From Cucumis sativus (taxonomy: Eukaryota > Streptophyta > Magnoliopsida > Cucurbitales > Cucurbitaceae), in the NCBI RefSeq assembly GCF_000004075.3, contig NC_026656.2:12772001-12836000 (forward strand): DNA of 64,000 bases, written 5' to 3'. Shown here one piece after another: positions 1-12,100 of the stretch (positions within the stretch are counted from its first letter, which is position 1; each line of letters begins with the position of its first letter). The translations under genes were made by a program, and so were the position numbers. The notes under the pieces were generated by a model that ran no database searches, had not been told where the DNA came from, and saw only the letters and a program-made list of their open reading frames with translations.

Positions 1-289
1 ACAAATACCCAGTAAACATACAAAGATGTAAATCATAGAAAACCCCATGAGCAAAAGAAAAGGTTCTGAAACTCGTAGTTTAATCAGAACAGGCAAAGTC
101 CTACACTGAGATCAAACATCTCGTTTGACTCAGATGTGGATTGTTACAAGTTATATAAAAATACAAGAAATTCGAGGGTATAATTAGAATTGAAACAGCT
201 CTCATCAAAATTATTCCTTTTTGCAATCCAAAGAAACGACACAGGCTTCACTACAATACAAGCTCAATCTTCGCTTACTTTTATCTTAC

Positions 290-640
290 TTGAAAAACAG
301 GCAATTACCCACAAGCAGAGGCAAAGGAAAGAATAAAAATCCGGAAGAAAGCAAAGAAATTGGTGAGAAAAGTGGGAGGAAAACGAAAATCTGATTGAGC
401 ACAGAATGGAAACAAAAATGGGGAAAAGAATTAGAAGAAAGAAGTTGGATCGAAAAGTAATGCAAGAGTAAGAAAGGAAGTGATGGGAGAAGGGAAATTG
501 AAGAAACCTTTAATGGCGTAAATGAGAGAGAAGGTGAGACCGAGTTGTGGAAACTCCGACGAGAGAAAGCAAAGCCGATATATCCAATCCGTCAAAATGG
601 TTGAGATTTGCTCTCTTATTGTTATTTATTTGTTAGTTTC
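290..640 (-). other. Possible 5' non-coding first exon of a gene leaving the window leftwards
   Basis: Read on the minus strand, about 640 to 290 contains no ATG and is pyrimidine-rich, as plant 5' leaders are. At 290/289 it meets a good splice donor (TTCAA|GTAAGA), which would open an intron running to the window edge. An AT-rich TATA-like stretch lies near 672-680 on the same strand. No coding sequence of the gene is in the window, so its identity is unknown. The call rests on composition, lack of ATG and the donor only. Confidence 0.3.
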
Positions 641-3488
641 ATTTATTTTCGCTATCCCAATTCCTTTTCCCTTTTCTATATTTATTCTTTCTCATTCACA
701 TTTTAAATTAAATTTAAACTTATATGATTAAAAAAAAAATAACATATATTAAATTTATAAATATAACCAAACATCCATTTAAAAAAATCTCATTTTTAAA
801 TCTAGCTATGGTATGCTAAATTTAAGCTAAACGGTTATTATAAAAGAATAGACAAATGTAAACCATAATAAATCTTAAAAAAATTAGTGGTAGTTCAATC
901 ATTTTAACTTGTATTCTCGAAAGATCTTATTGTTTTAGTTCGAGATAAAATTATGATTTAAAAATAAATAAATTGTAATATTTTAAAAGTATTTTCTTGA
1001 ACGAAAATATATATTAGTTAAATTTATTTTGCAAGAGTTCAAATTTGATTTGGTTTTCATGATTTGATTATTTATAAATTTTAAACTTAATTTCAACCAA
1101 AAAAATTAATCATGTTTTTTTCTTTTTAACTATTATTATTGTTCCTTTTATTTCTAAACTTTAAATCAAATCAAAATAATTATCCTTTTAAAATTTTGTG
1201 ATAAAATGTGAAAAAAAGCTATATTTAATTTGTAAAGTTAATAAAGGATGAAAGAGTTTATATGATTTTCGGCTAAAATACAGCTCAAGTTTTTTTTTAT
1301 ATATAAAAGTATTATATTAGAAACTCATACATCTAACTCAGGTATAAACATTGTACTAATTGCTTACGTTAACAATACAATCCTATTTCAAGACATTATA
1401 AGCTGAAGAACATTTAAATGTCAAAATTAATGAATATAATTGCAGCAAGTTTTTTTTTTTTATATTAGTCAATACTACCAACTTATAGTTAAGTTGTCTA
1501 GAAAAAAAAATAATGTATTAGCATTAGTTATGGCTAATCAACTCGTGCATTCTCTATAGACAAATCGTACATTTTGACGACAACCAACATATTGGAAGAA
1601 TGAGTTAGCCATCATCCATCCCTTAAAAGTACATAAAAGCTCTTACAACAATAACTCCACGGAATCATCACAACTTTTAAGAATATTAACGTTATTTTCA
1701 TATTTAAATATGAGAGGTGAATCAACATTTGCATTATTTCATTAAAAATCCATAAAACATATAAAATAAAATAAAGTGTTGCTAATGTGAATACAATATC
1801 AATAAATAAGAATTCAACAACATCTATATTTGATTGGCATTTTCATATCATTGAGATTTCAACATTTTTGTAAACACATTTGAAACCTTTGTTGGCAATG
1901 AAACGTACGTAATACCCTTTTAATGGAACATATGTTATGCCTACTTACAATTTTTTGCATATGAACTCACAAATATACAAGTTTCACTTTAAAGTGCAAA
2001 TTCAACCCAACCAATTCAAAGTTGTATATTGAGATAAACATTCAATCAAAAGTGCTTAAAACATACATACAAAATTTGCAAAACTAGCAGCAAAAGTTCA
2101 CTCTTTATCACTAACAAATGTGGTTGCTAGAAATACAAAATATTTAGAAGTTGTTTGACCCAAGGATTATCACTATGGGGTTAAGGTTATTGTAATGCTC
2201 GAGTTTAGAAGGGTGACATGAATGGACCGGTATCACATCGAGATCATGAGGACATAGAAGTAAAGTTAAGAAGACTTAAAAGAATTAAAAGTTACTACTT
2301 ATACCAATAAGGTACACCTTCATTTTAAGTGGCTCGTAATGGTTTGTGGGAACGATTTTCACTCTAATAAGCTTTTAAGACATGTAAGGATGATACCATC
2401 AGGTCGTAGCGGATTAAAGAACTTGTGTTGGTTTGTGGGGACGACTTTCACTCTCAAGCTGTTATGACATGTAAGGATGATGCAGGGGAATGTCGGGAAT
2501 CTGAATTTCGAATCCTAACCTAAGGCGTTACAGTTATGGTAACCCAACCATTGTTTGGGGAAGAGTTCTCATAACTCTTATTTTAGACTTATCATAACCT
2601 CTTTTTTCTCTCTCTCTTCCTTCTCAATTCCTTTCAACTCTCCTAACCATATCTCTTCAACCTCCCTGTAGTTGTATTACTTCTTTTACTTTTAAAATTT
2701 TACTTTTTTATTTATCAAATGTCATTTATTTTTAACTAATTTAGTATTTCAAGTTCAATGAATTTCTAAAAAAAAATGAATTTTAGTAAATTTATAAAAC
2801 AATCAGACAAAAACAAATATCGTTTAATATTAAATTAGATAACTTTTGAATCCTTAAATAACCTTCAAACGTATAACAAATATTATAAAAAATATTTAAA
2901 CTTCAAGGTATGAGATTTTTATTTAAAAATTCAATTTAACTATCTGATTTGATTTAAGATTTGTTTGAATTAAATTTTAAAGCTAAATTTTTTCTAAATT
3001 TTTTATCAAATTATGCTTTACCAAAGGTACTTTTTTTGGTGTGATGTACCTTTTTTTCTCCTTCTTCTTTCTTCTTCCTTATTTTTATATCTTTCATTAA
3101 TTCATTGTTCCATGGAACAACAATTCCACGAGGAAAGAAATGTTTAAGTTAGAAAAGAAAATTGAGAATATTTTATGTTTAAAAAGAAAACATTAATTTA
3201 TTTAACATTAGCGATTAATTAAAAAGAAAGTTGAAAATCTCACGTTGTATTTAAAAAAATTAAGACAAATTACTTTACTAAAAGTACAATAATTGGTAAT
3301 AAATATACAAAAATTGTATATTAAATTTAGAATATGAATTTAAAACGAAAATTAATCGTTTATTCGTCCAAAACATCTTATCATAACCACCCCATTAAAC
3401 ACATTATTATCCTAACACTACCTATAGTAATCTTTGATATTACCATAACACTAACCTTTTAAATGGCCAAATCTTCACTATTTCACTT
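641..3488. other. AT-rich intergenic DNA
   Basis: No ORF with coding character on either strand. It is dominated by A and T runs. The only structure noted is the short direct duplication at 2341-2483. Confidence 0.6.
2341..2483. repeat. Imperfect direct duplication, about 54 bp, two copies
   Basis: Copy 1 (2341-2394) and copy 2 (2430-2483) share GGTTTGTGGG-ACGA-TTTCACTCT and the tail GACATGTAAGGATGAT with a few mismatches and one small indel. They are 89 bp apart start to start. The surrounding 2.16-2.55 kb is less AT-rich than its neighbours and may be a transposon relic, but no family was recognised. Confidence 0.6.
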
Positions 3489-3590
3489 TGGCCCATGGAG
3501 AGGCCTGATCTGTGCTCAATCAGGCCCATACTCTTTTGCTCTTCATTTTTAAAGCCCAAACTCAAGGGCCCAACCAAAAATCAGCCCAAA
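3489..3590 (+). promoter_or_regulatory. Cluster of GGCCCA/AGCCCA (site II-like) motifs, orphan promoter candidate
   Basis: Five copies of GGCCCA or AGCCCA lie within 100 bp (3490, 3523, 3553, 3567 and 3583) in a region otherwise poor in G and C. In plants TGGGCC/T 'site II' elements bind TCP factors and concentrate upstream of housekeeping genes. An A/C-rich leader-like stretch follows, but no gene was found downstream before 6 kb. It may be a promoter left by a lost gene, or chance. Confidence 0.3.
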
Positions 3591-3649
3591 ATAATAAAAG
3601 AAAAACAAGAAACGAGTTTAGTTTTTGAAGAAGATAACCGTTTTCTCTC

Positions 3650-3686
3650 TTTCAAATATTTCCTCAAACTTGGGAAATATTTGAAA
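3650..3686. repeat. Perfect 14-bp inverted repeat with 9-nt loop
   Basis: TTTCAAATATTTCC (3650-3663) is matched exactly by its reverse complement at 3673-3686, with the loop at 3664-3672. It sits 60 bp after the GGCCCA cluster. It is too short for a microRNA precursor. It could be a MITE end remnant or a leader hairpin. Confidence 0.7.
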
Positions 3687-4089
3687 TCTTTGGCCAAGAT
3701 TTTAAAAAATCAAAATTTTATTTCGATAACAACTAGATTTTATTAAGAAAAATACAATGAAACAAATGAACTATTAGGTTGTCATCGGCAACTAAAAATA
3801 AGAGCTACACATGGTTAGGAAGTATCATCGCCTCTAATTATATTTTCCCCATGTTTCCTTCTTGTAAAGTGAAATTAGACAAGGACTACAATTTAACCCT
3901 CTAATTCGCAAAATATTATAATGTTAATGTTTTTCAGTGATATTTTCAATGAATTCAATAGTTTGGTACAAAGAGACATGTTCTCCTGTCCATGGCTACC
4001 ATGTAGTTATACTCTCCGACCCAAACACAAAAGGCACACTCAAATGCAACCAAAACACGTTCTCCTACCCTATAACACTAAATCTACCG

Positions 4090-4990
4090 CTTCTTTCAAA
4101 TAGGACTAGAATGACCCCCTCTCAATAATTATGTCTTCCTAATATTGACAAGGTTGATAGGAACAAGAGGAGGCAAAGAATCCTTTATATTTCTTATGAA
4201 AAACATCATGTCTTCCTAATAGCAAACACTGGGATGGTCAACAAAAGTGCCTAGCATTTTTTTTAATAGCCTATGATCTCTCCCAAAATCTCTTGATCAC
4301 ATCATCCATGGCTCAAATGTAGGGCATCACTTCACTAATATTGTCTTCACTCTGCTTGTATCACAATTCACTAATATTGTCTTGACTCTGCTTGTATCAC
4401 AATACAACAATACAACCCTAGTGAGATACAAAACAACATTGATATACATAGAGATGAGAATCCTTTTCGTATGTACACTGAGATCTTATCTTTGGGAAAC
4501 ATCTTTGTAATCGCAGTCAAATAACCACTCTCAATCATAGTCTTCCTAACTAGGAGTCAAAGTGATTGAAAATGAGCCATTGAAACACAACCCAAATGAG
4601 ATACCAAACAACCTAAATATCGGAAGGAACACTCTTGAATTGAACTCTTTTTTAACACTAAGATAACATAGAGATGAAAACCCTTTTCGTTTGTTTAGAC
4701 CAAGATCTTGTCTTTGCAAAAGGTATTCATAGTCACAACACAAAGAATGCTCTTCCTAATTAGGGGTCTAGAATGATTAAAAAGAGTCATCAAAATACAA
4801 CCCAAGTGAAATACCAAACGTCAAACCTAGAGATGAGAATCCTTTTTCGTTTGTTTAAGAGGTAGTCTATGTGAGAGCTTTTCACAATCACACTACAAAG
4901 AACCTCTCTCAATAATTGTCTTCCTAAAATTAGGAGTCTAGGATGATTAAAAAAAAGAGCCAGAATCTTTCTCATTTCTCACCAATAACA
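4090..4990. repeat. Degenerate tandem repeat around a 'CTCTCAATAATT-GTCTTCCTAA' core
   Basis: The core recurs near 4118, 4525, 4745 and 4905. It is followed by related tails (TAGGAGTC-A-GATTGA, then CAACCCAAATGAGATACCAAAC) and by GATGAGAATCC-TTTTCGT(T/A)TGT blocks near 4452, 4672 and 4833. Spacing is irregular (about 410, 220 and 160 bp), so these are old, decayed units. Short ORFs here are broken and differ between units. No source family was recognised. Confidence 0.55.
4331..4402. repeat. 36-bp tandem duplication, one mismatch
   Basis: Copy 1 (4331-4366) and copy 2 (4367-4402) are adjacent and differ at a single base (GTCTTCAC versus GTCTTGAC). This suggests a recent slippage duplication inside the older decayed repeat region. 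Confidence 0.85.
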
Positions 4991-6381
4991 TAACACACAC
5001 ACTAATAATGTTTAAGAAAGAGTTGAGAATCTTTTCATGTTTTTCCTAGAGACACCAAGATGAATAAAATTATCAGAAAAGAGTTGAGAATCTTGTAAAG
5101 ATATTCAGAATAAAATCATATGAGAAAAGAACTCAATATATAGTGACAACAATCTGAACAACCAGTGTGGGAGTCAGTCATAAAATATCCATAGAGAAAA
5201 GGTGATATAAAATTCATGACAGTGATGCCGTTTCACATATTACTCCATACTCTCTAGAGTTTCACCTTTTTAGTTATTTTATATTTCAATACATCAAAAA
5301 GAAAGAAGAAAAAAACATTATTCTTTTAGTTTCAAAATTCTGAAACTTTCCCAACTTGTCTTTTGTTCTTTTTCTCTTCCTATATATCAAAGATCACTAT
5401 TAATGTCAAATTTCTAAATTTCACTAAATATAAAGCTAAAATAGAAATAGAAAAAAGGGGTTAAAATGAACGAAGGAATCTACCTCACAGTATTCTGTTG
5501 TTGACCACAGGACCAATTTGAGGTTGAAAAAGATTGAACGGAACAACACTTTGTGGACAGCAAACCGATAGGACATTGGCATTAGCAGATAAGCTCCATC
5601 CCCAACCGCACCCTATAGGAATAACAAATTCCAAAGCAAAATTCCAGTCCAACAGACATATATACAAATACAAAATATGGATAATAATATTCGACCATTC
5701 ATCACAAACAACACACCCCGCAGAGAAACTCATCACCATCATCATAACATAGTAATAATACTTCACAATAGTTCATCAAATTGATTACTTTAGAAGGCTA
5801 AAAGAGAAACAAATAAATGGAGGACTTGTTTGTTTTATCTCTTCTTTTAAAACAACAAACAGAGCAAATTAAATCCTTTCCAATTTCTTAGAAGTTGTTT
5901 AAGAGAAGAAAAGGAATCACAATTCAAAAGGTATACCATAAATTTGAGTTCTGAAAAGAAAAATAGCCATTGACAGCTTCTTTTTCTTCTTTTTTTCTGA
6001 TTAAAGGAAAAGGAAAACTCAAATTCTACACAGTAACATAACCAAGAGAGAACAAGATCCCGAATTTACAAAAGGGTGGATTCGGTGTTCCCATCCCCTC
6101 TCTCTGTACTAAAAAAGAGAAGTTAAAAAAAAAAAAAAAAGGAAGGCCAAAGGAAAAGGAGCTTTGCTACTGTCGCTGTGCTCTCACAACCCTTTGTAAC
6201 ACACCAAAGAAAAAAAAAAAAGTTCTCTTTTTTTTTTTTTCTTTTTGCAAAATATAGAAAAGGGAAATTAATGGAAATACATCGACGGACCCATAAGGAC
6301 AACAAAAACAGACCTACTAGAGAAGAAATGCAATAGCTAATTAGGGATGGCTGGAGGACGCCTAAATCTTAACAAACTTTG
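4991..6381. other. Downstream flank and 3' UTR side of the arginine decarboxylase gene
   Basis: The decarboxylase transcript should end within roughly 5.9-6.38 kb. That stretch has poly-A/poly-T runs on both strands near 6123-6245, and no clean AATAAA was located. Farther down, 5766-5485 (minus) is a 93-codon ORF with a hydrophobic start and several cysteines. It ends at a possible splice donor, but nothing else supports it as a gene. Confidence 0.4.
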
Positions 6382-8535
6382 TCAAGCATAACAGTAAGTC
6401 CATTGCTCGGCATCGCCAGCACCAGAATCCACAGCACCATTGTAATCAGTCTCACTGCAGCAGGAAGACGCACTCGCCAAATAAGGCATATTGCGAAAGG
6501 ACATGGCCAAGCTATTAGCTATGCCCTCACCACCATCGTCATCCTCCTGTCCAAACTCTTCAGCTCGGTGCTTGAGGGTCTCAAACATGAGTTCGGGCTC
6601 GTGCTGCATCACTCGGAGGACATCCCCACATGATGGCCCAGGCACAGTGCGAGTCACCGCAAAGCTATGCGGTCCATCACTCTGCATCACCCGAATCACA
6701 CTCGGGCCACCAAACAGGTTGTGAACACCACCGAGAGCCTCCTCATAAGCCCCGCCCAGAAACATCCCAAGATAGTATCGCCCACCTCCTCCACCTGACA
6801 AACTGCCATTGCCTTCCAGCTCATGCAACGGCAAACTCGACTCACCACCAATAAACTTATCAATCTTACCATCACTGTCACAGGTAAGATCAGACAGCAC
6901 GCCTCTCACGGTTGGTCTCTGATCAAGACGATGAATGGGGACAATTGGAAACAGCTGGTCGATACCCCAGAAATCAGGAATTGACGTGAAAATAGAGAGG
7001 TTCACATGGTAGGTTCTAACAGAGTCCAACTCTCCAACAGCCTTGGCAACAAGAGCACAAAGTCCATCTACAGCAGCTAGTTGTTCCATTCCCAAACACC
7101 CATCCTTGAATTTCTCAACGCATCGTTGTTTCAGTTGATCTGCATACACCAAGCATGTTTTATACTCACCCATATAAGCTGCAGCCGAAAGGTTCTGATA
7201 ATCTACACGAGCCTCATCGGTTAGCCCATCGACAAGATACTGAAGTTCAAGTGAGCTCATGGATGGGACCTCATAGCTGCTAGCAGAGACAGCCTCAAAT
7301 ATCAAAACGGAATGATGAGAGACGATTGCTCGGCCACTTTCACTGCAAATTATTGGGTGCTTCACGGACCGACGGTCGCATACACAGCGGACTGCATCAA
7401 CAACCGCAGCAGCATACTCTTCGAGTCCATAAGCAACAGATAACTCAGAGTCCGAAGACTTCGACCCGTCATAGTCAATACCCAGACCACCTCCAATGTC
7501 AATAACACGCATGTTGGCACCGAGACGGACCAATTCGCAATAGATCTGAGCAGCCTCGCCAACGCCATCAGCGAGCAAAGCAGTAGAAGGGATCTGGGAT
7601 CCAATGTGAAAATGTAGCAATTGAAGGCAATCAAGCATATCAGCCTGTTCAAGCTTCCGAACCACCCGAAGGATCTGGGTAGTCGTAAGACCAAACTTTC
7701 CTTTCTCGCCAGAGGTAGACCCAAAATGTCCAGAATGTTTGGTTCTCAGCTTCGCGCGCATACCAACCACAGGACGAACAAACAGCCTCTTGCTCAAATC
7801 AATAACCAAATCAATTTCTTCCTCTTGTTCAATAACAATCACCGTGTTCAAAGCAAGCTTCCTGGCAATAAGCGCCAAAGAAATGTACTCCGCATCCTTG
7901 AAACCATTACACACCAAAAAGGCATCTGAATTCCCTTTACACAAACAGCTCATTGCCAGAAGAAGCTCTGGTTTCGACCCAGCTTCAAGCCCAAAACGGA
8001 AAGAAGATCCGAATTTCACAATATCTTCAACAACAAACCTATCCTGGTTACATTTAACGGGATAAACACCCTGGTAATGAGAACCATATCCTTGAGATTG
8101 AATAGCATAATCAAATGCAGACTGAAGAGACTCAAGACGATTCTTAAGCACATCGGGAAATCTCACAATAAGAGGAAGCTGCAAGCCAAGACCACCAGAA
8201 CAAATCGGATCTGAAGCCTTCTTCACAATTTTAAGCAAATCAATCTCCTGATGGGGTAAAGTAGCTGTCCCATAAGGACGAACAGCCATATTCCCAGAAC
8301 CATTAACAGAGAAATAAGGAGCACCCCACCCATCAATCTTGTAAAGAGAGGACGAAAGAGGAGGAGACCATGACATGTTTTCAGAGGTGGGAGGAGAGTC
8401 AGGAGAGGAAAAGATGGTAGTCTCCGGAGGTCCGCCGGAAAATAAAACCGACGACGGAAGAGAGCTATCCCCAGCAAAAACGTAGCCAGGAGGAGGAGCT
8501 ACAGCAGCGTCTACGCAATAAGCTAGGGCCGGCAT
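6382..8535 (-). CDS. ADC: Arginine decarboxylase (biosynthetic, PLP-dependent)
   Basis: 717-residue complete ORF without introns, as is usual for plant ADC genes. The enzyme converts arginine to agmatine and CO2, the first step of the arginine route to putrescine; plant ADC is reported from chloroplast and nucleus. It belongs to the alanine-racemase-fold (group IV) decarboxylases. The PLP lysine lies in YPVKCNQ (K161), the HFHIGSQ motif is at 308-314, the glycine-rich [12 protein letters not shown] phosphate-binding loop at 346-357, and the second-domain catalytic cysteine in TCDSDGKID (C552). The N-terminal ~80 residues are variable and Ser/Pro-rich; the C-terminal tail after ~655 is acidic. 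Length and motif order fit the family, and no residue looks damaged. The start at 8535 is the first in-frame ATG of a long leader. Confidence 0.97.
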   Translation of the reverse strand: MPALAYCVDAAVAPPPGYVFAGDSSLPSSVLFSGGPPETTIFSSPDSPPTSENMSWSPPLSSSLYKIDGWGAPYFSVNGSGNMAVRPYGTATLPHQEIDLLKIVKKASDPICSGGLGLQLPLIVRFPDVLKNRLESLQSAFDYAIQSQGYGSHYQGVYPVKCNQDRFVVEDIVKFGSSFRFGLEAGSKPELLLAMSCLCKGNSDAFLVCNGFKDAEYISLALIARKLALNTVIVIEQEEEIDLVIDLSKRLFVRPVVGMRAKLRTKHSGHFGSTSGEKGKFGLTTTQILRVVRKLEQADMLDCLQLLHFHIGSQIPSTALLADGVGEAAQIYCELVRLGANMRVIDIGGGLGIDYDGSKSSDSELSVAYGLEEYAAAVVDAVRCVCDRRSVKHPIICSESGRAIVSHHSVLIFEAVSASSYEVPSMSSLELQYLVDGLTDEARVDYQNLSAAAYMGEYKTCLVYADQLKQRCVEKFKDGCLGMEQLAAVDGLCALVAKAVGELDSVRTYHVNLSIFTSIPDFWGIDQLFPIVPIHRLDQRPTVRGVLSDLTCDSDGKIDKFIGGESSLPLHELEGNGSLSGGGGGRYYLGMFLGGAYEEALGGVHNLFGGPSVIRVMQSDGPHSFAVTRTVPGPSCGDVLRVMQHEPELMFETLKHRAEEFGQEDDDGGEGIANSLAMSFRNMPYLASASSCCSETDYNGAVDSGAGDAEQWTYCYA

Positions 8536-9116
8536 CTCTCCGACGACGGATCAAGAAATGAATAAAAAGAAGAAAATGGAAAAATTAAAGAAAGAAGAGA
8601 GTCGTAGTTAGAGAAGTTGTTAAGAAAAAGTAATGGAAGTTTCAGAGTTTTGTGCAAGTGGGGGCTTTAAAACCCGCCGAGGCCGAGGCCCCGGCTACCC
8701 CCCCAAAAGAAGCAGAAAGAGTAGCTATTTCCACCGCCAAATTTACCACGATCACCTATACACTTGCAATATCCCACCGCGATCCGGTCAGAAGAAGAAT
8801 TTCACAAGAACGAAGAAACAAAAAATGAAATTAAAACAACACACCAATCAAAGCCTTAAACACCGAAACTGTTCTTCACCATGCAGATCTGGAAACGAAT
8901 TCAAAGAACGGAATTAAGAATTTCGGTCCAAAAACAAAAAAAAAAAAGAAAAGAAAACAAAGAGGAATCGGGAATGAATGGAAAGGAGAATTATCCGGGC
9001 AAAAGAGGCGGAGAAAAAGAAGAAGGAAGAAACGGAAACCTAACGGAGAAAACGCGGAGAGAAATGTAGAGCCGTCGGAGACGACGGAATGCGTTTAAAC
9101 GAGGTTAGAATGAGCG
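8536..9116 (-). other. Long 5' leader of the arginine decarboxylase mRNA
   Basis: From the expected transcription start (about 30 nt below the TATA box at 9150-9141) to the ATG is about 580 nt. The sense strand is pyrimidine-rich, with TTCTTC and CTCCG blocks. It has a single ATG, at 8882, which opens an 8-codon ORF. A possible acceptor (TTTCCAG) just upstream of that ATG means an intron in the leader cannot be excluded. Confidence 0.55.
8856..8882 (-). CDS. Upstream ORF in the ADC leader, 8 residues
   Basis: The only ATG on the transcript strand between the predicted start site and the ADC start opens MVKNSFGV followed by TAA. It ends about 320 nt before the ADC ATG, far enough for reinitiation. 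Its context (TGC before, G at +4) is weak to moderate. I recall a short uORF described in the carnation ADC leader, with a different peptide. A translational role here is inference and depends on the uORF not lying in a leader intron. Confidence 0.45.
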   Translation of the reverse strand: MVKNSFGV

Positions 9117-9140
9117 AGATTTGCATGCATTACCAAGCGT

Positions 9141-9150
9141 CCTTTTATAG
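9141..9150 (-). promoter_or_regulatory. TATA box of the arginine decarboxylase gene
   Basis: The minus strand reads CTATAAAAGG, a near-ideal plant TATA box. It places transcription start near 9116, just before a pyrimidine-rich leader. It is the best TATA element upstream of this gene. Confidence 0.6.
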
Positions 9151-12100
9151 GAGAATATGAATCGGGTTCGGTTCGGATCGTAATAGCAGCCACCCATTAA
9201 CCCGGTAGTTTATGACCCGATAATATTTCTGGCGGTTTTTATTAATTTAATTTTTATAAAAAGAAAAAAAAAAAAGAGTGAGATTCTATTTTTCAATTTT
9301 CTTTCTTCAAAATAAATGGACTAATCAGCGTCGGGTTGCCGCGTGGCCTACTTTCATGCGGGACCCCTCCATTAGCATATACATCTCCCGAGGCTTCTCC
9401 CCTTCTTGTTATCCTTCCTTACGTGGCTTTTTAATATTATTACTTTAATTATCAAAATTAATACTCCAATTTCATTGCTTCTTAATTCTTTTCTTTTTGC
9501 AAACACAAACAATTCCTTTTATGAAAATAAAATTTTTAAACATCACCCTACACTACTTATTTACAAATATAGCAACAAACTAATACCAACAATCAAATAA
9601 AAACACAGAAAACACTTAAAACCCAACATATTCATAATTTCAAACTAACCACTTCAAAAGTAACATTATTGACATGCATTATGCTACCTACAAGGTAACC
9701 CTATTGACATGCATTATGCTCAAAGGTTTTAAAATTTTGAGTTGTCCACAACTTTCCTTTCCATTAAATTTATGAACCTAAATATATTCTTCTAACCACA
9801 AACTAAATTTCTTTCTTGTAAAGTCAAAGTTAAAAATTAAAATATTTTAAATTTGAAATGTCAAAAAGTGGAGGGATATTTTTATACTTTATAAAAAAAA
9901 ATAAGAATAGTAAGCAATTAATTTGAAAAAATCGCGATATAATGGAAAACGATAAAAAAAAAAAAGAAAAAAGGAAGAAGGTAGGAGGAAGTTTCGTGGA
10001 GTGAGACTAAATGACGTGACAAGATCTTGACGGTCCACCTCATCACCATCAATCTCATTATTATTATTTAATTTCTTGGAACCATTCTAAATTAAATTAC
10101 TTTCTTTTTGCCAAATTTGAATGAGATCCATTTTACCTTCTTAAGTTTGAATTTTTATTGATTACTCAACCCTTTTAAGTGCACAACCCTTTTTGTACCA
10201 ATAAACCTAAACACTACTTGTTTAAGAATTTGCATAGTCCTCAAATTTGATTTAACTTTTAAGTAAGTATGATGAATTGAAATATTTTAATTCTCGGACG
10301 AAATATTTGGACTTCTCGTTTTTTTTACTCAACATGTCTATATTAGTTGAGATAGGGTTATGTTGTCGGAAAAATGTTACCAATAGCAAAGGGAGCAAAA
10401 CTAAATGGTAACTAAGGTTCAGATTATTATACCTCGCTTGTTTTTGCACTATTCAAAGAAAAAAATGTGAAATTCTCGTTAAATTTCTTGGAACTTTATC
10501 TCTATAGTTTATAAACATGATTTGTTTCTAATTCTTTTATCTATGCTAAAATAAAAGATTCTATTAAATCTCAATTACATTTTTACTATAGATTTCAAAG
10601 TAAAACGTAAATAAATAAAAAAAGTGACATGATAAGAATATTAAAAGACTTAAAAAAATGCATCGAATTCTTTGTAAAGTCAAAATGACGTGTTGATTCC
10701 TATACAAACATTTGAAAGTTGAACATGAATGTCATTTGGAGTCTTGTCAAACAAACAAATGGTTAGGGTGGGTGCTTTGGGACTATTTGGGTTGTGTTCT
10801 ATCTTGCCAATTTTTAATTTTGCATTCGGGTGACGTCAAGATTCGTGATGTAAGAGATATTTCTGATGATCTTTTGTAATACAACATTCCTAAATGCTCA
10901 ATATGCTGTCGAATTTGGATGTCTGGAGGTCATTGACCTATCGTGAGATGTATTTGTTTGGAATCTATTTTTTTCATCGATAAGAATGTTTTAATCTTAT
11001 AAAAGTTATTTGAAAGATTGACTTGTGATGCTTTGTTCATATTTTACCTTTAAAAGTTATTAATTGTCAAATTATACGTATAAATCCGTGCAAAGTCCCA
11101 AAACAAATATGATCAATATGGGTATGACTTTAATCATATTTAATAAAATGCCAAAAATATATGTTTCTATTTTTAGCTTTTAAAAAGAAAAGTATCAAAT
11201 TAAAAAAGGTTATTCTTGGAACATGGTTGTAAAAATTCAAAAACTAAAAATATACCTTATGAAAATTGAGTAATCTATTCTATAATTGTCAATAGCACCT
11301 AACATGAATAGAACCAATTGAGCTTTGTAATTAATTTTATTTTTAAAAAACATACCTTATAACTTTCGTTTTTATTATTGTACCCAATACCCATATATGT
11401 TTATTTGGGTTTTGGTTATTTCGAGTTATAGATCGAATGAACTTTTTATGTTCTTTGCAGTAGGTTCAATTTAAAGTTGGAAACAAAATACAACACATGA
11501 GTTTTTGATATTTTAAAGATTTGAAATTTTTATATCAATGGAAAATTTTCCTGAAGATGATAGAGTCTCATCACCATTCTTTTACAATTTTCGATTTAAT
11601 TAGTGTTACATATCAAGAACATTCGGGTAAGTTTGATCACTTTGTTTGTGAAACGTTTTTTTAACATGGAGTGAGAAACTAGTTCTCATTATCTCTTGAT
11701 TTTCGATCAAAGGATAATCCAAATTTAATCCATTCTCTCATATTGATTATTAGGATTTTAAAATTGATATGTTCTTAAGTTGGAATCTTAATTTTCAAAT
11801 CTTATGATTTTCATATCAAGATTACTGAAGTTCGTGGAGTCGTGAAGGTTCGAATTGTTTGATTTCTTAAACACTCCTACGTGGACGGATATGTCAATTT
11901 ATAAAATTTATGAATTTGTTTTACCGATTTTGTAAATTAAAATAGTACTAATAATATTTTCATGCTTTGAAGAAGAATTATTATCAAAATAGCAAAATAA
12001 TCAAACTATTTTTAAAAAATAGATATAATCATGAATTGAATTTAGTATTATGTAATATATAATTTAATTAATTGTTTAACTAAGAATTGCACTCAACAAA

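Noticed and set aside
880..960. A-box/B-box-like motifs (AGTGGTAGTTCAATC, TAGTTCGAGAT)
   Set aside because: Spacing too wide and no cloverleaf or SINE tail.
3650..3686. Possible microRNA precursor
   Set aside because: A 14-bp stem is too short for a plant miRNA hairpin, and no known miRNA sequence was recognised anywhere in the window.
6379..8065. Plus-strand ORFs overlapping the arginine decarboxylase gene
   Set aside because: Shadows of the antisense strand of a clear coding gene.
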